This document shows positions 1-5,579 of a stretch of DNA of 6,735 nucleotides, one piece after another. A program made the translations under genes and the position numbers. Source of the stretch: Aquincola sp. (GTDB lineage: Bacteria; Pseudomonadota; Gammaproteobacteria; Burkholderiales; Burkholderiaceae_C); assembly GCA_029884035.1 (NCBI GenBank), contig JAOUIM010000203.1, forward strand, positions 1-6,735, read 5' to 3'. Under the pieces are notes generated by a model. That model had not been told where the DNA came from. It was given only the letters and a program-made list of their open reading frames with translations, and did no database searches. Position 1 is the stretch's first letter. Each line of letters starts with the position of its first letter.

Positions 1-504
1 GGTTTCGTCGAGGCGCTGATGCGCGAGGAGATTGCCCCCACGCTCGCCGAGGCGCTGCCCGGTGTCGACCTCGACGCCTATCGCGGCCAACTGCTTGCGA
101 GGTTCGCGAATCCGGCGCTCGCGCACCGCACGGCGCAGATCGCGATGGACGGCTCGCAGAAGCTGCCGCAGCGCCTGCTCGGCACCGTGCGCGATCGGCT
201 CGCCGCCGACCGGCCCGTCGCGCGCCTCGGCCTGGCAGTCGCGCTGTGGCTCATGCACCTGCGCGGCAGCGACGAGGCGGGGCAACCGTTGCCGGTCGAC
301 GACCCACTGGCACCGGCGCTTGCCGCGCTGCATCTTGACGCCACGGCGCTGGCCGACGATGGTGCCCGCGCCCGATGTTTCAGCGCGTTCGCGCCGGTGT
401 TCGGCGACCTCGCGGGTGATGCGCGGTGGATCGACGCACTGGCAGCGGGGCTCGCGTCGCTGCGCGAGCGCGGTGTCGTGGCTTCGCTGGAGCGCTTCGG
501 GTGA
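1..504 (+). CDS. Mannitol dehydrogenase / fructuronate reductase family oxidoreductase, C-terminal part
   Basis: The reading frame is open from the first base, so the N-terminal part lies left of the window; 167 residues remain. They match the C-terminal all-helical domain of the polyol-specific long-chain dehydrogenase family (mannitol 2-dehydrogenase, D-arabinitol 4-dehydrogenase, fructuronate reductase UxuB). The start reads like the family's helix with a conserved Glu-Ile pair (LMREEIAPTL), followed by RFANPALAHRTAQIAMDGSQ and KLPQR, a strongly conserved family stretch. These enzymes interconvert a ketose or keto-uronate and its polyol or aldonate using NAD(P)(H) in the cytoplasm. The catalytic Lys/Asn/His motif known from the family lies further upstream and is not visible, so substrate cannot be assigned. 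The stop is 58 bases before the Ldh-family gene, consistent with one operon. Family assignment is firm; the choice between sugar-alcohol and keto-uronate substrates is open. Confidence 0.9.
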   Translation, partial: GFVEALMREEIAPTLAEALPGVDLDAYRGQLLARFANPALAHRTAQIAMDGSQKLPQRLLGTVRDRLAADRPVARLGLAVALWLMHLRGSDEAGQPLPVDDPLAPALAALHLDATALADDGARARCFSAFAPVFGDLAGDARWIDALAAGLASLRERGVVASLERFG

Positions 505-562
505 GCGCGTGCAAGGGCCTCGAGCCGCACACCCTGCGCCGCGGGTCAGGAAGGACAGCGCA

Positions 563-1624
563 ATGACCCAGCCGGTGAGCGCGACCGCGCATCGCATCGA
601 CGCCGCCCGGCTGCGCGAGTGGGGCACCCGGTGCCTCGCGGCGGCAGGAATGACCGACGTGGATGCGGCGCAGCTGGCCGCGAGCCTGGTGCAGACGAGC
701 CTGTGGGGCATCGACTCGCACGGCATTGCGCTGCTGCCGCACTACCTCGATCGGCTGGCCAACGGCACGATCCGCGCGCGACCGGCCGTTGTCGTGCGGC
801 GCACCGCGCCGGCCACTGCGATGGTCGAGGCCGACCAGGGGCACGGCATCGTGATCGCCCACCGCGCGATGGACGAGGCGATCGCGATCGCCCGCGAGCA
901 AGGCGTCGGTGCGGTCGGCGTGCGCGACTCGTCGCACTGCGGCGCGATCGGCCTGTATGCGCGCCAGGCGACGCACGCGGGCTGCGTGGGCATCGCCTTC
1001 ACCCATGCCAACAGCGTGGCCGTGCCGCATGGCGGCCAGCGTGCGTACCTCGGCACCAATCCGATCGCGATCGCGGTGCCTCGCGAGGGCGCGGCACCGG
1101 TGTGCCTGGACATGGCGACGACCTCGATCCCGTGGAATCGGGTGCGTAATGCGCGCCGCGAGGGCCACGCATTGCCGGACGACGTGGCGGTCGACGCCGA
1201 GGGCCGAGTGACCACCGATGCGCACGCCGCCGCCGCGGTCATGCCGCTGGGCGGTGCGGCCTTCGGCCACAAGGGTTACGCGCTCGCTCTGATGATCGAC
1301 TTGCTGTGCGGGCCGCTGCTGGGCAACCCCTACGGCCCGCACATCCCGCCGATGTTCGAGGCGCTGGACGCGCCGCGACGGCTGGGCGCCTTGTTCATCG
1401 CGATCGACCCCGAGCGCTTTGGCGGCCGCGAGGTACTGGCCACGGCTGCCGAGCGCATGGCGGTCGAACTGGCGGCCGAACCCGGCGCGCCGCGCATGCC
1501 CAGCGACCCGGAGCACGACCACGAAGCCGAGCGCCTGCGCAATGGCGTTCCGGTCGAGGACGGCCTGGCCACACAATGCCGCGCGTGGAGCGAGCGGCTT
1601 GGCGTGCGATGGCCCGAGCCGTGA
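563..1624 (+). CDS. Ldh-family NAD(P)-dependent oxidoreductase (malate/L-lactate/ureidoglycolate dehydrogenase-like)
   Basis: A 353-residue protein of normal length for the Ldh_2 family, whose members oxidise 2-hydroxy acids such as malate, L-lactate, sulfolactate or ureidoglycolate, or reduce 2-keto or 2-imino acids, with NAD(P). Family motifs in order are GIDSHG (residues 49-54), VRDSSHCGAIGLYARQ (120-135, with conserved His125), YLGTNPIAIAVP (162-173), LDMATTS (182-188) and GHKGYALALMIDLL (235-248). The start was chosen at ATG 563 because AGGAAGG lies just upstream and the family N-terminal helix begins shortly after it; the frame is open further left but reads as unrelated Arg/Ser-rich sequence overlapping the previous gene. 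The Arg often found three residues after SHG is Leu57 here. The gene sits 31 bases before the SDR. Oxidising the L-lactate or other hydroxy acid released by the FAH-family hydrolase would fit, but this is inference. Confidence 0.93.
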   Translation: MTQPVSATAHRIDAARLREWGTRCLAAAGMTDVDAAQLAASLVQTSLWGIDSHGIALLPHYLDRLANGTIRARPAVVVRRTAPATAMVEADQGHGIVIAHRAMDEAIAIAREQGVGAVGVRDSSHCGAIGLYARQATHAGCVGIAFTHANSVAVPHGGQRAYLGTNPIAIAVPREGAAPVCLDMATTSIPWNRVRNARREGHALPDDVAVDAEGRVTTDAHAAAAVMPLGGAAFGHKGYALALMIDLLCGPLLGNPYGPHIPPMFEALDAPRRLGALFIAIDPERFGGREVLATAAERMAVELAAEPGAPRMPSDPEHDHEAERLRNGVPVEDGLATQCRAWSERLGVRWPEP

Positions 1625-1655
1625 CGCATCATCCACCCATCGAGGATCCACAGAC

Positions 1656-2408
1656 ATGACTCGACTCGCAGGCAAGACCGCCTTCGTCACTGCCGCCGGC
1701 CAGGGCATCGGCCGCGCCACCGCCGAGGCCTTCGCGCACGAAGGCGCGCGGGTCATCGCGACCGATCTGAACGTGGCGCTGCTGACCGGCCTCGAGGGCC
1801 GGCCGGGCATCGCCGTCGAGAAGCTCGATGCGCTGGATGCCGCCGCCATTGCCGATGCCGCGCGGCGCCATACCGGAGTGGACATCCTCTTCAACGCCGC
1901 CGGCTACGTGCACCACGGCACGGTGCTCGACTGCACCGAGGACGAGTGGGACCTCGCGTTCAACCTCAACGTGCGCTCGATGTACCGCACGATCAAGGCC
2001 TTCCTGCCCGCGATGCTGGCCAAGGGCAACGGCAGCATCGTCAACGTCGCCTCCGGGGCGAGCAGCATTAAGGCGGCCGCCAATCGGTTCGTCTACGGCG
2101 CCACCAAGGCCGCGGTGATCGGCCTGACCAAGAGCGTCGCGCTCGACTACATCAAGGACGGCGTGCGTTGCAACGCGATCTGCCCCGGCACCGTGGAGTC
2201 GCCGTCGCTTCGCGATCGCATGACGGCGCTTTCCGCGAAGTCCGGGCAATCGTACGCGCAGGTGGAGGCGATGTTCATCGGACGGCAGCCGATGGGGCGC
2301 CTGGGCACTGCCGAGGAGATCGCCGCGATGGCGGTCTACCTGGCCAGCGACGAATCGCGCTTCACCACGGGCACCGCCGCACTGGTCGACGGCGGCTGGT
2401 CCCTTTGA
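1656..2408 (+). CDS. SDR-family dehydrogenase, 2-keto-3-deoxy-L-fuconate dehydrogenase / BDH2-like
   Basis: A 250-residue classical short-chain dehydrogenase. The nucleotide-binding loop is TAAGQGIG (residues 12-19), with Asp37 after the second strand (IATDLN), which favours NAD over NADP. NAAG is at 80-83, structural Asn105 follows, and Ser133, Tyr147 and Lys151 form the catalytic set. The segment around NRFVYGATKAAVIGLTKSVA (143-162) and the following CPGTVESPSL closely resemble human BDH2/DHRS6 and the bacterial enzymes that oxidise 2-keto-3-deoxy-L-fuconate to 2,4-diketo-3-deoxy-L-fuconate. Arg144 and Arg188 match positions I recall as acid-binding arginines in that group. The start ATG 1656 has GAGGA (1642-1646) nine bases upstream, and the frame left of it is unrelated shadow sequence of the Ldh gene. 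Only 19 bases separate it from the FAH-family gene, the expected partner for the next step. Other 2-keto-3-deoxy sugar acids, such as the rhamnonate-derived one, remain possible. Confidence 0.92.
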   Translation: MTRLAGKTAFVTAAGQGIGRATAEAFAHEGARVIATDLNVALLTGLEGRPGIAVEKLDALDAAAIADAARRHTGVDILFNAAGYVHHGTVLDCTEDEWDLAFNLNVRSMYRTIKAFLPAMLAKGNGSIVNVASGASSIKAAANRFVYGATKAAVIGLTKSVALDYIKDGVRCNAICPGTVESPSLRDRMTALSAKSGQSYAQVEAMFIGRQPMGRLGTAEEIAAMAVYLASDESRFTTGTAALVDGGWSL

Positions 2409-2427
2409 CACCACGAAGGAAACGACG

Positions 2428-3297
2428 ATGAAACTGATGCGAGTCGGCCCCAAGGGCCACGAGAAGCCGGCGCTGCTCGATGCGCAAGGCAAGGTGCGCG
2501 ACCTGTCGGGCCTGATCGGCGACATCGCTCCCAAGCACTTGAGCCCGCAGGGCCTGGCGGCGCTGGCGGCGGTGGACGCTGCAAAGCTGCCGGTGATCGA
2601 GCATCCGGGGCGCATCGGCGTGCCCTGGGTGGGCATCGGCAAGTTCATCGCCATCGGCCTGAACTACAGCGACCACGCCGCCGAATCGAATCTGCCGGTG
2701 CCCAAGGAGCCGGTGGTCTTCACGAAGGCCATGAGCTGCATCGTCGGTTGCAACGACGCGGTGGTGTTGCCTCAGGGCTCGGTCAAGAGCGACTGGGAGG
2801 TCGAGCTGGGCGTGGTGATCGGCAGCAAGGCACGCTATGTCAGCGAGGCCGACGCTCTGAAGCACGTGGCCGGCTATTGCGTGGTCAACGACGTGTCCGA
2901 GCGCGAGTACCAGATCGACCGCGGCGGCTCGCAGTGGGACAAGGGCAAGGGTTGCGACACCTTCGGGCCCACCGGCCCGTGGCTGGTCACCACCGACGAG
3001 GTGCGCGACCCGCAGGCGCTCGGGATGTGGCTCGACGTCAACGGCAAACGCTTCCAGACCGGCAGCACGAAGACCATGATCTTCGGCGTCGCGCACCTGG
3101 TGAGCTACCTGTCGCGCTTCATGACGCTCTACCCGGGCGACCTCATCACCACCGGAACGCCGCCGGGCGTGGGCATGGGCGTCAAGCCGGCGCCGGTGTA
3201 CCTCAAGGCCGGCGACGTGATGTCGCTGGGCATCGACGGCCTCGGGACGCAACGACAGGCGGTGCATGCCTGGAATCCTGCGCTGATCGACGAGTGA
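2428..3297 (+). CDS. Fumarylacetoacetate hydrolase (FAH) family protein, probable 2,4-diketo-3-deoxy-L-fuconate hydrolase type
   Basis: A complete 289-residue FAH-family protein with a short N-terminal domain followed by the C-terminal FAH fold. Visible motifs are AIGLNYSDHAAESN (75-88, containing His83 and Glu86 in the HxxE spacing used as catalytic dyad in FAHD1-type enzymes), DWEVELGVVIG (122-132) giving metal ligands Glu124 and Glu126, VVNDVSERE (152-160) giving Asp155, and PGDLITTGTPPGVGMG (236-251). The family hydrolyses C-C bonds of 2,4-diketo acids with Mg2+ or Mn2+. Next to a 2-keto-3-deoxy acid dehydrogenase, the likely reaction is cleavage of a 2,4-diketo-3-deoxy sugar acid to pyruvate plus a hydroxy acid (L-lactate in the fuconate route). 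These genes are often annotated as ureidoglycolate lyase; no purine-degradation neighbours are visible to support that here. ATG 2428 is preceded by GAAGGA (2415-2420). It is the last gene of the left block. Confidence 0.93.
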   Translation: MKLMRVGPKGHEKPALLDAQGKVRDLSGLIGDIAPKHLSPQGLAALAAVDAAKLPVIEHPGRIGVPWVGIGKFIAIGLNYSDHAAESNLPVPKEPVVFTKAMSCIVGCNDAVVLPQGSVKSDWEVELGVVIGSKARYVSEADALKHVAGYCVVNDVSEREYQIDRGGSQWDKGKGCDTFGPTGPWLVTTDEVRDPQALGMWLDVNGKRFQTGSTKTMIFGVAHLVSYLSRFMTLYPGDLITTGTPPGVGMGVKPAPVYLKAGDVMSLGIDGLGTQRQAVHAWNPALIDE

Positions 3298-3303
3298 GCG
3301 TGC

Positions 3304-3320
3304 GGCGCGATAGCCGCGCC
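3304..3320 (+). terminator. Weak hairpin after the FAH-family gene, possible terminator
   Basis: GGCGCG (3304-3309) pairs with CGCGCC (3315-3320) around a five-base loop, starting seven bases after the FAH-family stop. Only two T residues follow, so it lacks the U-tract of a standard intrinsic terminator. It may stabilise the 3' end or work with Rho. A second hairpin, GCATCGG (3345-3351) with CCGATGC (3359-3365), follows about 25 bases later and also lacks a T-run. The position suggests the end of the catabolic operon, but the signal is weak. Confidence 0.35.
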
Positions 3321-3434
3321 TTCGACAAGCCATCGACACGCGCCGCATCGGAACTTCCCCGATGCCGTGCGACTCAGTCGTGCTAAAAAGCAGATGTCAG
3401 CCGTAATGCAGGGTGTCGCGTTGTCGGTGGGCGT

Positions 3435-3462
3435 GAAATGTGGGCGTATAGGGTCCCATTTC
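3435..3462. promoter_or_regulatory. Imperfect dyad GAAATG-N16-CATTTC, possible regulator site
   Basis: GAAATG (3435-3440) is the inverse complement of CATTTC (3457-3462). An alternative inner pairing TGGG/CCCA (3441-3444 with 3455-3458) overlaps it. The element lies roughly 170-200 bases upstream of the predicted prkA transcription start, within the range where sigma-54 activator proteins bind. It does not match the NtrC consensus. It could be chance or an operator for an unknown regulator. Confidence 0.25.
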
Positions 3463-3552
3463 GGGTCACTGCCACACAGCCACGGTGCGAAGCTGACGGC
3501 AGACTTGCATCCATCGACGAGTAGCGAAGCCATGCGCCCCTGATCGGAAAGC

Positions 3553-3593
3553 TCTGATGCCGCCCGGGCCCGTTAAGCCGGGACTGCATCAGA
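3553..3593. promoter_or_regulatory. Two-tier dyad (8-bp outer, 5-bp inner stem) upstream of prkA
   Basis: TCTGATGC (3553-3560) is perfectly complementary to GCATCAGA (3586-3593). Inside it, CCCGG (3563-3567) pairs with CCGGG (3578-3582), leaving a ten-base loop. The whole 41-base element lies about 40-80 bases upstream of the predicted sigma-54 start and therefore probably acts as DNA, for example as an activator binding site, unless an upstream promoter transcribes it. No T-run follows, so it is a poor terminator. Its right arm is also the start of the second 15-base repeat. Confidence 0.5.
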
Positions 3594-3601
3594 ACTTCCC
3601 A

Positions 3602-3625
3602 GCCAACGGCAGAACTCTTGCTTGC
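3602..3625 (+). promoter_or_regulatory. Probable sigma-54 (RpoN) promoter of prkA
   Basis: GG at 3608-3609 and GC at 3620-3621 are separated by exactly ten bases, the invariant -24/-12 geometry of sigma-54 promoters. The flanks agree with the consensus: CGGCAG against TGGCAC on the -24 side, and TTGCT (3618-3622) matching TTGCW on the -12 side. The predicted start is near 3633, giving a leader of about 24 nt that contains the prkA Shine-Dalgarno sequence. Known biology supports it: E. coli yeaG-yeaH belongs to the NtrC/sigma-54 nitrogen-starvation response, with sigma-S input as well. No clear NtrC sites were found here, so the activator is unknown. Confidence 0.6.
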
Positions 3626-3642
3626 CTGCGGCGCGTCACGTC

Positions 3643-3650
3643 AAGGAGGT
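3643..3650 (+). promoter_or_regulatory. Strong Shine-Dalgarno sequence deciding the prkA start
   Basis: AAGGAGGT is fully complementary to the 16S rRNA tail and ends six bases before ATG 3657. This settles the start at 3657; the frame is open a little further left (from a TTG at 3618), but that codon overlaps the sigma-54 -12 element and has no ribosome site. Confidence 0.9.
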
Positions 3651-3656
3651 CCGTGC

Positions 3657-5579
3657 ATGGACGTCATCGCCAACTTCGCCCAACGCTACGAGCGCACGCG
3701 CGAAGAGGAGCTTTCACTCGAGGAATACCTCGCCGAGTGCAAGCGCAACCCGCTGGCCTACGCCACCGCCGCCGAGCGCATGCTCAAGGCGATCGGCGAG
3801 CCGCAGATGGTGGACACGCGCAACGACCCGCGCCTGTCGCGCATCTTCGCCAACAAGATCATCAAGATCTACCCGGCCTTCGCCGAGTTCTACGGCATGG
3901 AGGACTCGATCGAACAGGTGGTGTCCTACTTCCGCCACGCGGCGCAGGGCCTGGAAGAGAAGAAGCAGATCCTCTATCTGCTGGGGCCCGTGGGCGGCGG
4001 CAAGAGCTCGATCGCCGAGCGCCTGAAGCAGCTGATGCAGGACGTGCCCTTCTACGCGCTGAAGGGTTCACCGGTCAACGAGTCGCCGCTCGGGCTGTTC
4101 AGCACTGCGGAAGACGGCCCGATACTCGAGAAGGAGTACGGCATCCCGCTGCGCTACCTGAACCGCGTGCTGAGCCCCTGGGCCGTCAAGCGGCTCGAGG
4201 AGTACGGCGGCGACATCCGCAAGTTCAAGGTCGTCAAGCGCCACCCGTCGATCCTGAAGCAGGTTGCGGTGGCCAAGACCGAGCCGGGCGACGAGAACAA
4301 CCAGGACATCAGTTCGCTGGTCGGCAAGGTCGACATCCGCAAGCTCGAGACCTATGCGCAGGACGACCCGGACGCCTACAGCTATTCCGGCGGCCTGTGC
4401 CTCGCGAACCAGGGTCTCCTGGAGTTCGTCGAGATGTTCAAGGCACCGATCAAGGTGCTGCACCCGCTGCTCACCGCCACCCAGGAGGGCAACTTTAAGG
4501 GCACCGAAGGGTTCGGCGCGATCCCGTTCGACGGCATCATCCTCGCGCACAGCAACGAGAGCGAGTGGAAGAGCTTCCGCAACAACAAGAACAACGAGGC
4601 CTTCCTCGATCGCATCTACATCGTCAAGGTGCCGTACTGCCTGCGCGTGTCCGAAGAGGTCAAGATCTACGAGAAGCTGATCCGCAATTCGTCGCTGGCC
4701 GAGGCCAAGTGCGCGCCCGGCACGCTCAAGATGATGAGCCAGTTCGCGATTCTCACGCGCCTGAAGGAGCCGGAGAACTCGTCGCTGTTCTCCAAGATGC
4801 AGATCTACGACGGCGAGAACCTCAAGGACACCGATCCGCGCGCCAAGAGCTACCAGGAGTACCGCGACTACGCCGGCGTCGACGAGGGCATGAGCGGGGT
4901 GTCGACGCGCTTCGCGTTCAAGATCATCAGCAAGGTCTTCAACTTCGACTCGACCGAGGTCGCCGCCAACCCGGTGCACCTGATGTACGTGCTCGAGCAG
5001 CAGATCGAGCGCGAGCAGTTCCCGAAGGAGACCGAGGACAAGTACGTCGGCTTCATCAAGGAGCTGCTGGCGCCGCGCTACGCCGAGTTCATCGGCAAGG
5101 AGATCCAGACCGCGTACCTGGAGAGCTACTCGGAGTACGGACAGAACATCTTCGACCGCTACGTCACCTACGCCGACTACTGGATCCAGGACCACGAGTA
5201 CCGCGACACCGACACCGGCGAGGTGTTCGACCGCCAGGCACTCAACGCCGAACTCGAGAAGATCGAGAAGCCCGCCGGCATCGCCAACCCGAAGGACTTC
5301 CGCAACGAGATCGTCAACTTCGTGCTGCGTGCGCGTGCGGGCAATCACGGCAAGAATCCGAACTGGACCAGCTACGAGAAGTTGCGCACGGTGATCGAGA
5401 AGAAGATGTTCTCGAACACCGAGGAACTGCTGCCGGTGATCAGCTTCAACGCCAAGGCCAGCGCCGACGAGGCCAAGAAGCACGAAGACTTCGTGACGCG
5501 CATGGTGGCCAAGGGCTACACCCACAAGCAGGTCAGGCTGTTGTGCGAGTGGTACCTGCGCGTGAGGAAGTCGAGCTGA
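3657..5579 (+). CDS. prkA: PrkA-family AAA+ serine protein kinase (YeaG)
   Basis: A complete 640-residue protein, the usual length for PrkA/YeaG. The N-terminal two-thirds form the AAA+ PrkA domain: Walker A GPVGGGKS at residues 110-117, the Walker B/sensor-1 region FDGIILAHSNESEW at 291-304, DRIYIVKVPY at 318-327, and a possible sensor-2 arginine in GVSTRF (Arg418). The remainder matches the PrkA C-terminal domain, described in the family as distantly kinase-like. No canonical eukaryotic-type kinase motifs are visible, as is normal for PrkA. E. coli YeaG autophosphorylates and is needed to survive prolonged nitrogen starvation; in Bacillus, PrkA affects sporulation and has been reported to have AAA+ protease activity. 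There is no signal peptide or membrane segment, so it is cytoplasmic. A sigma-54-like promoter and perfect Shine-Dalgarno sequence precede it, and yeaH follows after 121 bases. No truncation or missing nucleotide-binding motif is seen. Confidence 0.97.
   Translation: MDVIANFAQRYERTREEELSLEEYLAECKRNPLAYATAAERMLKAIGEPQMVDTRNDPRLSRIFANKIIKIYPAFAEFYGMEDSIEQVVSYFRHAAQGLEEKKQILYLLGPVGGGKSSIAERLKQLMQDVPFYALKGSPVNESPLGLFSTAEDGPILEKEYGIPLRYLNRVLSPWAVKRLEEYGGDIRKFKVVKRHPSILKQVAVAKTEPGDENNQDISSLVGKVDIRKLETYAQDDPDAYSYSGGLCLANQGLLEFVEMFKAPIKVLHPLLTATQEGNFKGTEGFGAIPFDGIILAHSNESEWKSFRNNKNNEAFLDRIYIVKVPYCLRVSEEVKIYEKLIRNSSLAEAKCAPGTLKMMSQFAILTRLKEPENSSLFSKMQIYDGENLKDTDPRAKSYQEYRDYAGVDEGMSGVSTRFAFKIISKVFNFDSTEVAANPVHLMYVLEQQIEREQFPKETEDKYVGFIKELLAPRYAEFIGKEIQTAYLESYSEYGQNIFDRYVTYADYWIQDHEYRDTDTGEVFDRQALNAELEKIEKPAGIANPKDFRNEIVNFVLRARAGNHGKNPNWTSYEKLRTVIEKKMFSNTEELLPVISFNAKASADEAKKHEDFVTRMVAKGYTHKQVRLLCEWYLRVRKSS

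Larger units (their letters stand above)
3345..3600 (+). repeat. Pair of 15-base direct repeats GCATCrGAACTTCCC
   Basis: The two copies are at 3345-3359 (GCATCGGAACTTCCC) and 3586-3600 (GCATCAGAACTTCCC), one mismatch in 15, same orientation, 241 bases apart. Each copy also forms one arm of a local dyad: the first pairs with CCGATGC immediately right of it, the second with TCTGATGC to its left. A GATGCCG heptamer also occurs beside each copy (3361-3367 and 3556-3562). The coordinates given span both copies and the sequence between. They may be regulator binding sites, or traces of a small repeated element; the sequence alone does not decide. Confidence 0.6.
3298..3656. other. 359-base structured intergenic region between the catabolic operon and prkA
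   Basis: I see no convincing gene here. Short open frames on both strands are of low complexity or overlap the FAH gene antisense, and none has a good ribosome site or recognisable family. What the region does hold: a GC hairpin at its left end, two copies of a 15-base repeat (3345-3359, 3586-3600), an 11-base palindrome CGACTCAGTCG (3370-3380), a GAAATG/CATTTC dyad (3435-3462), an 8-bp dyad with a nested stem (3553-3593), a sigma-54-like promoter (3602-3625) and the prkA Shine-Dalgarno sequence. Local base composition is noticeably less GC-rich than the genes around 3380-3480, as expected for a regulatory region. Confidence 0.8.

Noticed and set aside
380..1894. Long open frame of 504 codons on the minus strand
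   Set aside because: It lies antisense to the Ldh and SDR genes, has an Arg/Ala/His-rich composition with no recognisable motif, and is a typical shadow in GC-rich DNA.
2428..3297. Annotation of the FAH-family gene as ureidoglycolate lyase
   Set aside because: The family is often given that name automatically, but no allantoin or purine-degradation genes are visible, while the adjacent SDR fits a diketo sugar-acid hydrolase better.
3345..3365. GCATCGG/CCGATGC hairpin as an intrinsic terminator
   Set aside because: A seven-base stem is present but no T-run follows, so it is kept only as part of the repeat observation.
3421..3452. Possible sigma-70 promoter (TTGTCG with TATAGG)
   Set aside because: The spacer is about 20 bases and the -10 is poor, so it is not credible without transcript data.
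3475..3492. GGTGCGA and nearby CAC-rich sequence as an NtrC site
   Set aside because: Half-site spacing does not fit TGCACC-N5-GGTGCA, and only one half resembles the consensus.
3383..3589. 68-codon minus-strand ORF in the intergenic region
   Set aside because: No Shine-Dalgarno sequence of note, no recognisable family, composition unlike the real genes, and it overlaps the dyad and repeat structures.
3618..3656. Upstream extension of prkA from a TTG at 3618
   Set aside because: That codon lies inside the sigma-54 -12 element and has no ribosome site, whereas a perfect Shine-Dalgarno sequence precedes ATG 3657.
4068..5525. 485-codon minus-strand open frame within prkA
   Set aside because: It is Leu/Val/Asp-rich low-complexity translation antisense to the well-conserved prkA, with no family match; a codon-bias artefact.
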